From a virus: 21,099 nt of DNA. A model generated the notes under the pieces. The model ran no database searches and was not told the origin of the DNA. It worked only from the letters and a program-made list of their open reading frames with translations. Shown piece after piece: positions 1 to 5,387 of this stretch. Position 1 is the stretch's first letter. Each line of letters opens with the position of its first letter. Made by a program: the position numbers and the translations under genes. The stretch lies in IMG/VR virus record IMGVR_UViG_3300034812_000219, positions 1 through 21,099 of that record; one strand, written 5' to 3'.

Positions 1-192
1 TGTAGTGGCTGAAGTAGTGCCCCTATCTAATTCATCTAGTTTTTGGTCTTTACTAATTGTATATCTTAAATAAGCACTTGTTCTTGATGCGTGTAATCCT
101 GTCCAAATATACAACTGTAGTTTAACACTATCTAAACTAGCGTTTGATACTTTAAAGTAAAAAGGGCTTCTTGTGTTTATTATTGTTGACAT
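1..192 (-). CDS. Virion-type protein, N-terminal part only
   Basis: The gene starts with ATG at 192 and runs out of the window, so only 64 residues are visible. They begin MSTIINTRSPFYFKVSN and continue with alternating polar and hydrophobic segments, which fits a beta-rich structural domain. It is the last gene in a tail run (chaperone, tail-terminator-like, gp10-like), only 1 base after the gp10-like stop, so a tail or virion role is inferred from position. I recognise no catalytic motif. Confidence 0.7.
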   Translation of the reverse strand, partial: MSTIINTRSPFYFKVSNASLDSVKLQLYIWTGLHASRTSAYLRYTISKDQKLDELDRGTTSATT

Positions 193-193
193 G

Positions 194-742
194 TTATTTT
201 TCTATTCTTTTAAATGTTTGTCCAGTTTTAGAGTAACCTAACATTTGCATAAATTCATCTAAGTTTTCACTTATATCAGTTAATATATTTGGTGTAACCC
301 CAATAATACTATCAACTTCTTTATTAATTAAATTAGTTAAAAATGGAACTGGCTTAATACCTTCTCTGTTTATTTTTTGTGCAATTAAATTAGCAACTCT
401 ATTTTTATTTTTTATAGAATCTAATGTTACAGGTTTTCTATTTATCCAACTTACAATATCGTTTACTCTTACATTAGTTCCTTTTTTTGTTCCTTCATCA
501 ATTTTTTCACCATAGTCAGCACCTGTTATATTGAATTGAAAGAAATCTCCACCTCTTATTATTTTTTTATTTAATTGTATGCTTTTTTCTAAATTACCAG
601 AAGACCTTAAAGGAGAGTTTACAGTTCTGCCAGATTTGTATGTTCTTGTAAATGGCTTGTTTATTTGTGCTTTAGCCATTCTAATTAATTTTTTAGAGTA
701 ATTAGTTAAGAAGTCTTCCGTATTTTTTAATTTAAAACTCAT
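194..742 (-). CDS. HK97 gp10-like neck/tail completion protein
   Basis: A 182-residue protein. The centre contains GADYGEKIDEGTKKG followed by a segment on WI and basic residues, the usual look of HK97 gp10-family head-tail joining proteins, which sit at the neck of siphovirus particles. The N-terminus is basic and the C-terminal third is helical. I use ATG at 742, whose A overlaps the TAA of the upstream gene (TAATG coupling); an alternative TTG at 748 adds only two residues. The place in a tail gene run supports the call. The family assignment rests on pattern and context. Confidence 0.7.
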   Translation of the reverse strand: MSFKLKNTEDFLTNYSKKLIRMAKAQINKPFTRTYKSGRTVNSPLRSSGNLEKSIQLNKKIIRGGDFFQFNITGADYGEKIDEGTKKGTNVRVNDIVSWINRKPVTLDSIKNKNRVANLIAQKINREGIKPVPFLTNLINKEVDSIIGVTPNILTDISENLDEFMQMLGYSKTGQTFKRIEK

Positions 743-1233
743 TAGCAAGCACTTTGTCCATTTGAATTAATATCTGATATTTCATTATTTGGCACTATAA
801 CATCTAATGTTAGAGACCATCCTGCAAGTAGATTCTCAAATCTATCTTCAAACATTTGTGCATCAAAGTCAGAATCTATTTGAAATAAATCACTATACAT
901 CTCACCCCTTCTTAATGCACTTTGCAATCCATTGACAACAAAAAACATTGTATTGAGTACATCTTGTTTATTTGTAATATCATGAAAATAGTTAGTTTGG
1001 TCTTTTAGGTCTTCTTTTGAATCTTGCACAATATCCATACAAATAATTTGCATATTAAATCTAACAACATGCTCTTGAAAAGTACAACTGTTTACGATTA
1101 TGTGTGCCAAAGGAAATATAGTTTGTTTCGCTAAGTCAACCTCAAATAAATCACCAAAGGTAACCGTGTTTATATTATTGTTACCTTGAAGATAAGTTTT
1201 CATTTTGTCTATAATATCATAAAATGTTGTCAT
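742..1233 (-). CDS. Tail terminator/minor tail-like protein
   Basis: 163 residues. It starts MTTFYDIIDKMKTYL and has a long middle section typical of phage tail-completion proteins, where a strand of hydrophobic residues is followed by acidic helices. Near the C-terminus comes MFEDRFENLLAGWSLTLDV followed by VPN and a terminal Cys. This layout recurs in tail genes next to gp10-like proteins, so a role in ending or joining the tail tube is inferred. The ATG at 1233 overlaps the TGA of the frameshift extension of the chaperone gene (ATGA), which suggests translational coupling. A precise function is not shown by any motif. Confidence 0.6.
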   Translation of the reverse strand: MTTFYDIIDKMKTYLQGNNNINTVTFGDLFEVDLAKQTIFPLAHIIVNSCTFQEHVVRFNMQIICMDIVQDSKEDLKDQTNYFHDITNKQDVLNTMFFVVNGLQSALRRGEMYSDLFQIDSDFDAQMFEDRFENLLAGWSLTLDVIVPNNEISDINSNGQSAC

Positions 1234-2011
1234 CCTTTATATGCTTTTTTTAATTCTTGTTGTTCTATTTGTACTTTCTCTTTTTCAAAGGCTAAATAAT
1301 TTAAACATTCGAAAAGTGGTAATTTTGTAACTTGGTTAAATCGAAGGACATTTCCTTTAGCGAGTGCATAAACTGATTGATACCACCCCCATTTTTTTGC
1401 AAATGTGCTTCTAGCTGTTGCATATCCTTCTTCGACAGATTCTTCTCCATAAATCTCGGTATAGCTTGAAGTAACACCTTCCCTAAATCGTAAAAAAAAA
1501 GCATGGCACTTAAAGCAACATCCATTGGCATATTCTTCATTATTTGCTGTACTTCTTCTTTTGCTTCATATGGTGCTATATCATATTTATTACCAAGCTT
1601 AAAATTAACTGGCCTATACATAACACTCATTACAACGTGCATTTTTTGCCAATTAGAAATATTAGATTCTATATCAATATATTCTCCTAATGATATATCA
1701 TCAAGTTTTGGTATGAAACCCATATCTACACCTTCTAATTTAAACCTAGTTATAAGCTTTGGTTTTTCACTAAAAGCTTTATTTAGTATTTCTAATACTT
1801 TGTTAAAACCTCTTACAGAAATCTTATCTACTTCTGCAAGGTTTATGTTGCAAAATATTTCAACAAGTTTCATGTTTAGAAAGTTTGTTAGCTCATCAGT
1901 TTCTTCTGCGTCCTTATGAGCATCCATGACTTTCATATATTTCTGGTACTGCTCAAGCGTTATATCATTTAGCGATTGCGGTACTTCTAATTCTATAAAT
2001 TTCTTAGCCAT
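1230..2011 (-). CDS. Tail assembly chaperone, -1 frameshift fusion product
   Basis: This is the long product predicted from the chaperone gene. Ribosomes read 207 codons in the zero frame to the run of seven A at 1398-1392, slip back one base, and read 53 more residues to TGA at 1232-1230. The extension begins WGWYQSVYALAKGNVLRF and later has FECLNYLAFEKEKVQ. That is the pattern (WGxY, LA, phi-E-x-L-xx-L) seen in T-domain extensions of lambda G/GT-type chaperones, which recruit the tape measure and tail tube. The zero-frame codons are CAA AAA AAT, giving the slippery heptamer A AAA AAT, followed by GGGGGTGG. Total 260 residues. The fusion is inferred; slippage efficiency cannot be seen. Confidence 0.75.
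1301..2011 (-). CDS. Tail assembly chaperone, short (G-like) form
   Basis: 236 residues, the product when no frameshift happens. The N-terminal half is helical (LNDITLEQYQKYMKVMD). The centre carries GFIPKLDDISLGEYIDIE and MYRPVNFK, and the later part has MPMDVALSAMLFFYDLGK. I associate this arrangement with flavobacterial phage tail chaperones that hold the tape measure during tail assembly. The ATG at 2011 follows an A/T-rich leader directly below an array of TTACACTATGTAA repeats. The zero-frame C-terminus after the slippery run (GGGINQFMHS onward) looks less protein-like than the -1 frame, as expected when the fusion is the conserved form. Confidence 0.72.
   Translation of the reverse strand: MAKKFIELEVPQSLNDITLEQYQKYMKVMDAHKDAEETDELTNFLNMKLVEIFCNINLAEVDKISVRGFNKVLEILNKAFSEKPKLITRFKLEGVDMGFIPKLDDISLGEYIDIESNISNWQKMHVVMSVMYRPVNFKLGNKYDIAPYEAKEEVQQIMKNMPMDVALSAMLFFYDLGKVLLQAIPRFMEKNLSKKDMQQLEAHLQKNGGGINQFMHSLKEMSFDLTKLQNYHFSNV
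1391..1398 (-). promoter_or_regulatory. Slippery heptamer for -1 frameshifting
   Basis: Minus strand A AAA AAT in the zero frame, followed at once by GGGGGTGG. After a one-base slip the downstream frame stays open for 53 codons and ends in the start codon of the next gene. An A-rich X XXY YYZ heptamer inside a tail chaperone gene is a classic site. A pause hairpin is not obvious. Confidence 0.72.
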
Positions 2012-2049
2012 ATTATAATTAATAATTATTGTTAATATTGTATTTTAAG

Positions 2050-2189
2050 TATTCCATATGTCTGTTTGTCATATTAATAGTATAATATATATTTAGTATT
2101 ACACCATGTAATATATTACACTATGTATAATATTACACTATGTAATATATATATAATATATATATACTGACTATATGTCATTTGGAATA
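2050..2189. repeat. Three TTACACTATGTAA dyad repeats at 17-bp spacing (array A)
   Basis: Copies start at 2099, 2116 and 2133, exactly 17 bp apart, consensus TTACACTATGTAA. Each is an inverted repeat TTACA-N3-TGTAA, perfect in the first and third copies and one base off in the second. A pure A/T stretch follows (about 2144-2165). An outer imperfect inverted pair, TATTCCATATG at 2050 and CATTTGGAATA at 2179, frames the array. The same repeat, on the same register, occurs at 14608-14671. Iterons of a replication origin and operators of a phage regulator both fit. The array lies between a small gene and the tail chaperone gene. Confidence 0.85.
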
Positions 2190-2378
2190 TTTCTTATAAT
2201 AGTACAGGTATATTTCATAAACCTTATCACTCCATTGTTTTCTTCCATATGTTTTAGGACTACGAGTAATATTACCATTGTTATCTACTTCAACAAAGTA
2301 TTGTTTAGCGTCTCTTGGTACAGCGTAAACCTTTATACCATTTTTTATACACCAAGATATTGCATCATATTTTTCCAT
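2178..2378 (-). CDS. Small conserved phage protein, 66 aa
   Basis: Starts MEKYDAISWCIKNGIKVY and ends in a Tyr-rich helix (YEIYLYYYKK). The middle reads FVEVDNNGNITRSPKTY, a short beta-hairpin with a turn, so the fold looks like alpha-beta-beta-alpha. I do not know its function. It is the last gene before array A and the structural genes, and the first after a 400-base non-coding region. The stop codon lies inside the outer inverted repeat of array A. Confidence 0.65.
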   Translation of the reverse strand: MEKYDAISWCIKNGIKVYAVPRDAKQYFVEVDNNGNITRSPKTYGRKQWSDKVYEIYLYYYKKYSK

Positions 2379-2423
2379 ACCTATTGAATTGCCTAAGGTA
2401 TTGAATTTATTTATAACTGCAAA

Positions 2424-2438
2424 CTGTCAGGTGCAAAC
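2424..2438 (-). promoter_or_regulatory. TGTCAG-type site near a possible promoter
   Basis: The plus strand reads TGTCAGGTGCAAA at 2426-2438. On the minus strand this is TTTGCACCTGACA, nearly the same as the ERF-operon promoter site at 15903-15915 (TTTGCATCTGACA). A weak -7-like TATAAATA follows about 18 bases after the TTG. It could drive the 66-residue gene at 2378. Confidence 0.4.
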
Positions 2439-2725
2439 TATAGTCTGTGTAGAGAGTTGAGTAATATCCAACTTAGGTTTGCATTTGCACAGAGTACCCT
2501 TTATTTAAGGCCATTTAAGGCCATTTAGATTATTTGTGGGGTACTACCATTAAATTGAATTTATAGGCCATTAAATTGAATGTAATACGCTTTAAAATTG
2601 ATGTTTCTTTGTATTTATAGGCCATAAAATAAAAAAAATATATTTAATTAATCTTTTTCAACTGATTATCAACAATTTAAATTTTTTAAGCTATGATTAT
2701 AAAATTAATTAAGACCCCGTAAAGA

Positions 2726-2767
2726 TTAATATAAATTAATAAAATGAACCATAATTTTAATTATGTT
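2726..2767 (-). promoter_or_regulatory. Duplicated dyad with promoter-like spacing, copy 1
   Basis: AACCATAA at 2747-2754 and TTATGTT at 2761-2767 form an inverted repeat with 6 bases between. About 26 of 30 bases match the copy at 4772-4792, with the same arm spacing. Fourteen bases further along the minus strand lies TATATTAA, where the other copy has TAATATTG, a Bacteroidota -7-type box. It sits about 20 bases past the terminator at 2789-2811, so it is well placed to start the next transcript. Confidence 0.5.
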
Positions 2768-2788
2768 AAATTGTTTGAATCAAGACAT

Positions 2789-2811
2789 AAAAAAAAGGGC
2801 CGAAGCCCTTT
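2789..2811 (-). terminator. Factor-independent terminator with UUCG loop
   Basis: The minus-strand RNA has stem AAAGGGC / GCCCUUU closed by a UUCG tetraloop, followed by a run of U (eight in all, the first three shared with the stem). It closes the operon that starts at the promoter near 3754. Confidence 0.92.
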
Positions 2812-2814
2812 GAT

Positions 2815-2877
2815 TTAGTAAGTGAGGATTATGTAAATGAATGTCAAGAACACAACGCCCGTTAATAGTTCTATCAT
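2815..2877 (-). CDS. 20-residue membrane micropeptide
   Basis: ATG at 2877 gives MIELLTGVVFLTFIYIILTY and a stop at 2815. All but the first few residues are hydrophobic, a single predicted membrane helix. It starts two bases after the stop of the 91-residue gene, has the A-rich leader AATTAAAAATG, and ends four bases before the terminator hairpin, so it fills the operon end exactly. A role in the cell envelope (inhibitor, toxin-like or exclusion peptide) is possible but unproven. Chance open frames of this size are common, so the case rests on spacing and composition. Confidence 0.5.
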   Translation of the reverse strand: MIELLTGVVFLTFIYIILTY

Positions 2878-2879
2878 TT

Positions 2880-3155
2880 TTAATTAAGGTTTGTTAATCG
2901 TATTTCTTTATTCTTAATTGCTCTCTCAGTTTCCTTTGTTGTTAATCCTGTAAACTGATTTCTATATTTTGATGTCGTTCTTGAATAATTCCAGTAATAA
3001 TTGTCAAAGGTTATCTTTCCCGTTCTCCTATTCTTTCTTGCTATTAATGAATCGTAGCTTTGAAAGTATAAAAAATTGGGAGAAGTGATAATGAATTGAT
3101 TTGCCACAGGTCTTAACGATTGTGGGCTTCTAAAGTTTCTTACAAGTGTTTTCAT
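2880..3155 (-). CDS. Small conserved phage protein, 91 aa
   Basis: The second half is the recognisable part: YFQSYDSLIARK, GKITFDNYYWNYSRTTSKYR and then LTTKETERAIKN. The pattern 'FxSYxxxIAxxxxGKIxxxxxYWxYSxTTxKYRxxFxGxTxxExxxxI' recurs in small early proteins of unrelated phages and may correspond to a DUF8033-like family, a recollection I cannot check here. It is basic at the N-terminus, which suggests nucleic acid contact. It is the largest gene of its operon. Confidence 0.7.
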   Translation of the reverse strand: MKTLVRNFRSPQSLRPVANQFIITSPNFLYFQSYDSLIARKNRRTGKITFDNYYWNYSRTTSKYRNQFTGLTTKETERAIKNKEIRLTNLN

Positions 3156-3161
3156 ATTATT

Positions 3162-3278
3162 TTAATTTATTTCTATTGAGAAAAATATCACAAAAATTAC
3201 CGCCATTAAATAGACAAATAATTTTATAAATGTATCATGTAAAATGATTTTTTCTATAATTGTTTTTATTGTTTTCAT
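3162..3278 (-). CDS. 38-residue membrane protein
   Basis: ATG at 3278 follows an AATTTAAACTATG leader, three bases after the upstream stop. The product begins MKTIKTIIEKIILHDTF with an amphipathic basic helix, followed by one membrane segment (LFVYLMAVIFVIFFS) and a short tail. It is packed between genes with 3- and 6-base gaps, which supports it being real. The function is unknown; a small single-TM phage protein acting on the host envelope is a reasonable guess. Confidence 0.6.
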   Translation of the reverse strand: MKTIKTIIEKIILHDTFIKLFVYLMAVIFVIFFSIEIN

Positions 3279-3281
3279 AGT

Positions 3282-3485
3282 TTAATTTAAGATTGTTTCT
3301 GCTGAGTGTTTTAATAAATCATTTTTTTCAAGTTGTTTAACTGTTTTTATTACTGTTGTGTAAAGTAAATCAAACTCTTTTTTTGATAATGAGATGTTGT
3401 CGATTTCTTTTAACTCTCCCATAATGTTTAAAGATATTATCTCAGCGTTGTTAAATGCTTTTATTTTCATTGTGTTTTTTTTCAT
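3282..3485 (-). CDS. Small early phage protein, 67 aa
   Basis: Starts MKKNTMKIKAFNNAEIISL and continues as a mostly helical protein (SLSKKEFDLLYTTVIKTVKQLEKN is visible as two helices with a turn). An ATG at residue 6 (MKIKAF) is an alternative start. The leader is AAAAACAATAAATATG. I recognise no family. It is the second gene of the operon from the promoter near 3754. Confidence 0.6.
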   Translation of the reverse strand: MKKNTMKIKAFNNAEIISLNIMGELKEIDNISLSKKEFDLLYTTVIKTVKQLEKNDLLKHSAETILN

Positions 3486-3501
3486 ATTTATTGTTTTTAT
3501 A

Positions 3502-3669
3502 TTAATAATTGTTTTCTATAAATTTGATTATTTGGCTCTCGTCCATTTCATACCATTTCAAACCCTGTTTAATCATGTCCTCCTGAACAATAAAGGGTGA
3601 AACGGCATAAACGCCAGACCAATAATTCATCCAGCTAATTCTATGAAGGCCCTTAATATTTACTTTCAT
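3502..3669 (-). CDS. Small early phage protein, 55 aa
   Basis: ATG at 3669 gives a product starting MKVNIKGLHRISWMNYWSG and ending in an acidic helix with KFIENNY. It is rich in Trp and Tyr, with even codon use and the leader AAAAACAATTATTATG. It is the first gene of the operon, with a roughly 55-base leader from the promoter at 3725-3754. Function unknown. Confidence 0.65.
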   Translation of the reverse strand: MKVNIKGLHRISWMNYWSGVYAVSPFIVQEDMIKQGLKWYEMDESQIIKFIENNY

Positions 3670-3724
3670 AATAATTGTTTTTAAATTGTACTTTGTTTTT
3701 CCGATATGTCAATGAACTTAGAGA

Positions 3725-3754
3725 CAATATTACAAAATTAATTCCAACTGACAA
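3725..3754 (-). promoter_or_regulatory. Bacteroidota-type promoter with TGTCAGTTG
   Basis: Minus strand TTG at 3754-3752, 19 bases, then TAATATTG at 3732-3725. TGTCAGTTG (3753-3745) overlaps the -33 TTG. It drives the 55-, 67-, 38-, 91- and 20-residue genes down to the terminator at 2789. Confidence 0.8.
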
Positions 3755-3813
3755 AACAAATATTAATTTATTTTTGTGTATCTTTGCAAAAATCCCTAAT
3801 CAAAAAAAGGCAT

Positions 3814-3852
3814 AAAAAAACCCCTATTAAATTACTATTGAATTCATAGGGG
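3814..3852 (-). terminator. Factor-independent terminator
   Basis: The minus-strand RNA has stem CCCCUAU / AUAGGGG followed by seven U. The loop carries two AATTYAATA-type repeats. It closes the operon ending with the acidic 102-residue gene. Confidence 0.9.
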
Positions 3853-3873
3853 TATTAAATTTAAGTATTGAAT

Positions 3874-4182
3874 TTATACTTCTACCTCGCTAACAATTTC
3901 ATCAATCAAGTCAGAGATATAAAGTTCTTCTTTTAAATAATCTTCAGACCAGAAAAAAATTGATTCTCCTTCTCTTAATATTTCCTCAATCATTGGCATC
4001 ATGTTTTCTTTGTAATAGTAAACATTCTCATAAATATCAGTTTCCTCGTAAGTTTTTTTAAGTGTATATAATTCATAACTATCTGCGGTTTCGTGTACCT
4101 CGCATTCGTAATCTGCAAGTCCAGCTCTTTCAGGTGTAACTTGCTCAATTAATTTGTTTTTTAATTCTACTTTTTTATTCAT
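3874..4182 (-). CDS. Acidic small phage protein, 102 aa
   Basis: Highly acidic: about 27 Asp/Glu against 10 Lys/Arg, with a strongly negative C-terminus ending VSEVEV. The N-terminal 15 residues are basic (MNKKVELKNKLIEQ), and the rest is Tyr- and Glu-rich helix (YENVYYYKENMMPMIEEIL). No family is recognised. The charge suggests it may imitate DNA or bind a basic host protein, as many early phage inhibitors do, but this is inference only. It is the last gene before the terminator. Confidence 0.7.
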   Translation of the reverse strand: MNKKVELKNKLIEQVTPERAGLADYECEVHETADSYELYTLKKTYEETDIYENVYYYKENMMPMIEEILREGESIFFWSEDYLKEELYISDLIDEIVSEVEV

Positions 4183-4187
4183 TGTTT

Positions 4188-4391
4188 TTAATTATTAGTG
4201 ATAAACATTTTTTTGTCTAAAATCTCTGTTCCAAAATGGTCTTTAATATGCTTATATAACCATTTTTGTGCTGGTACATTTTGAAGTGTTTTTCTATCAA
4301 CTGAGTCGTGTATATCGTACCAATTTACACCAATCAAAGTACCTGCTAATTGAATATTTTGTATGTTATTTTTTAAGTGTTTCATATTCAT
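4188..4391 (-). CDS. Small early phage protein, 67 aa
   Basis: Begins MNMKHLKNNIQNIQLAGTL, then GVNWYDIHDSVDRKTLQNV and a C-terminal amphipathic helix. The leader is AATAAAAACAATG. It overlaps the upstream 53-residue gene by 26 bases. A second ATG at 4385 fits as well. Function unknown. Confidence 0.62.
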   Translation of the reverse strand: MNMKHLKNNIQNIQLAGTLIGVNWYDIHDSVDRKTLQNVPAQKWLYKHIKDHFGTEILDKKMFITNN

Positions 4392-4527
4392 TGTTTTTAT
4401 TTATTTGTTCTTTTAATTCTTTTATTGTGTTAATCAAAGCATATACAATTCCTGTATCTGTTTTGTATTCAAGAGATAAATTTGTATATCTCTGAGCTTC
4501 TTGTTTTGCTAATTTTTTTATTGCCAT
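4366..4527 (-). CDS. Small Lys-rich phage protein, 53 aa
   Basis: ATG at 4527 has the full A-rich leader AACAATAAAAACATG, 28 bases after the -7 box of a promoter. The product (MAIKKLAKQEAQRYTNLSL at the start, then INTIKELKEQINKNN) is a short coiled-coil. It is the first gene of the block read from the promoter at 4555-4585. Function unknown. Confidence 0.62.
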   Translation of the reverse strand: MAIKKLAKQEAQRYTNLSLEYKTDTGIVYALINTIKELKEQINKNNEYETLKK

Positions 4528-4554
4528 GTTTTTATTGTTTTAAATTAATATTTT

Positions 4555-4585
4555 CAATACTACAAAACGCAACTGACATACACAA
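4555..4585 (-). promoter_or_regulatory. Bacteroidota-type promoter with TGTCAGTTG in spacer
   Basis: Minus strand TTG at 4585-4583, 20 bases, then TAGTATTG at 4562-4555. TGTCAGTTG (4578-4570) lies inside the spacer, not over the TTG. It drives the 53-, 67- and 102-residue genes. Confidence 0.78.
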
Positions 4586-4620
4586 GTATTTTAACAATTA
4601 TTTTTTTTATGGTCATTTTT

Positions 4621-4728
4621 CTACCTCTGGAAAATTGCCGTATTTTCACTTTCACAAAGTTTTGATAGTAGTATATTACAGAGCATAGAAAGTCGCTCTA
4701 ACAAGCTAAAAAGGGCCTTATTTGGCAT
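4621..4728 (-). CDS. Possible 35-residue peptide
   Basis: ATG at 4728 to TAG at 4621. The product starts MPNKALFSLLERLSMLC and is amphipathic and helical. It follows the second copy of the duplicated dyad and its TAATATTG box, so it could be the first cistron of that transcript, but the leader lacks the usual A-rich pattern. If it is not a gene, then 4586-4750 holds nothing I recognise. Confidence 0.3.
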   Translation of the reverse strand: MPNKALFSLLERLSMLCNILLSKLCESENTAIFQR

Positions 4729-4750
4729 GTGGGAATATTACGAAAATGTA

Positions 4751-4792
4751 CAATATTAAATTATAAAAATGAACCATAACTTATATTATGTT
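4751..4792 (-). promoter_or_regulatory. Duplicated dyad with promoter-like spacing, copy 2
   Basis: AACCATAA at 4772-4779 and TTATGTT at 4786-4792 match the copy at 2747-2767 in sequence and spacing. The minus-strand TAATATTG box at 4758-4751 is the same -7 type as in the TGTCAGTTG promoters, but the position expected for the -33 TTG holds TTATGG, part of the dyad. The block begins about 20 bases past the terminator at 4811-4841. This looks like an activator-dependent promoter or an operator. Confidence 0.55.
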
Positions 4793-4810
4793 AAATTATA
4801 AAACACGCAC

Positions 4811-4841
4811 AAAAAAAAAGAGGGTCTTTATTGACCCCCTT
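4811..4841 (-). terminator. Factor-independent terminator
   Basis: The minus-strand RNA has stem GGGUC / GACCC with a six-base AAUAAA loop, followed after two bases by nine U. It closes the six-gene operon that starts near 6078. Confidence 0.85.
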
Positions 4842-4872
4842 AATTTATTGTAAATGACTTGTTTTAACTAAT

Positions 4873-5055
4873 TTAAAAATAGGGCACGTCTTTAGCATTT
4901 TTAATTATCTCGTCTCGTAATTTAAAAATACGCTCTGGTATATCTTTACCTTCTTTTGTATCATATACGCAACCATCTGAAAAGATTCGGTATCTATTCT
5001 CAATTAGTAAACTGTCGTCCGATTTAAAATTTGTTATCCATGTTATTTTTTCCAT
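4873..5055 (-). CDS. Small early phage protein, 60 aa
   Basis: Starts MEKITWITNFKSDDSLLIE and ends with a helix (IFKLRDEIIKNAKDVPYF). Beta strands come first (RYRIFSDGCVYD) and helix last. The leader AATAATAAAAACTATG is a clean example of the A-rich initiation signal here. It is the last gene of its operon. Function unknown. Confidence 0.65.
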   Translation of the reverse strand: MEKITWITNFKSDDSLLIENRYRIFSDGCVYDTKEGKDIPERIFKLRDEIIKNAKDVPYF

Positions 5056-5063
5056 AGTTTTTA

Positions 5064-5213
5064 TTATTTAGATTTAATCCATTTTACTAAAATTTCTCTT
5101 GCTTCACGCTTTCCCAATCCGAACTCTTGTTGCAAAAATATTCCAGCACCAAGCATGTTTGTAATGCCAGATTCTCTTAAATTGTCCAAATATTCAAATA
5201 TTTCTTTTTCCAT
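5064..5213 (-). CDS. Small conserved phage protein, 49 aa
   Basis: ATG at 5213. The product reads MEKEIFEYLDNLRESGITN, then MLGAGIFLQQEFGL and a final helix with EAREILVKWIKS. The pattern 'YLDxLRESGxTNMxGA...F.L...EA...L..W' is one I have seen in small proteins of many Bacteroidota and other phages and plasmids. It resembles a compact helical DNA-binding or adaptor module, though no function is established. Length and spacing (nine bases to the next ATG) fit well. Confidence 0.72.
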   Translation of the reverse strand: MEKEIFEYLDNLRESGITNMLGAGIFLQQEFGLGKREAREILVKWIKSK

Positions 5214-5218
5214 AATTT

Positions 5219-5368
5219 TTAGTATTTATCTAATTCTTTTAAATATTCTTGATATTCTGCCAAGTCCTTTTCACAAGCGTTTGGAAAACTCTCTAAGGTT
5301 TGGTCAATGTAGTCCTGTTCATTAGGAACATAACCCATGTGATATAGTATTAATTTATTTATTTTCAT
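5219..5368 (-). CDS. Small acidic phage protein, 49 aa
   Basis: ATG at 5368 with leader AACAATAAAAACTATG. The product starts MKINKLILYHMGYVPNEQD and continues as an acidic helix ending in LKELDKY. It sits between genes of the same operon with gaps of 6 and 20 bases. Function unknown. Confidence 0.62.
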   Translation of the reverse strand: MKINKLILYHMGYVPNEQDYIDQTLESFPNACEKDLAEYQEYLKELDKY

Positions 5369-5387
5369 AGTTTTTATTGTTTTAGTA

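Larger units (their letters stand above)
2379..2787 (-). other. Structure-rich non-coding region (about 400 bases)
   Basis: I find no convincing gene here. It holds two interleaved stems, GCAAAC 2433-2438 with GTTTGC 2477-2482 and TCTGTG 2444-2449 with CACAGA 2488-2493, around an inner hairpin AGTTG 2455-2459/CAACT 2469-2473. GTGCAAA 2431-2437 can instead pair with TTTGCAC 2484-2490. A further stem AGTACCC 2493-2499/GGGTACT 2539-2545 encloses two direct copies of TTTAAGGCCA. GGCCAT recurs at 2509, 2519, 2566 and 2620, and ATTAAATTGAAT occurs twice (about 2550, 2571). It would be the leader of the 66-residue gene if transcribed from the dyad promoter near 2730. Confidence 0.5.

Noticed and set aside
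1503-1919. Plus-strand open frame of 138 codons
   Set aside because: It is the antisense shadow of the tail chaperone gene, with Ser/Leu/Phe-rich, low-quality protein and no promoter or leader.
2097-2150. CRISPR array
   Set aside because: The 13-bp repeats with 4-bp gaps are far too short and have no spacers.
2745-2819. Plus-strand peptide MNHNFNYVKL and onward, with a similar MNHNLYYVKL at 4770
   Set aside because: The resemblance comes from the duplicated dyad; one copy stops after 10 codons and the other runs through a terminator of the opposite strand.
3779-3786. TATCTTTG, a plus-strand -7-like box
   Set aside because: No TTG at the right distance and no plus-strand gene follows.
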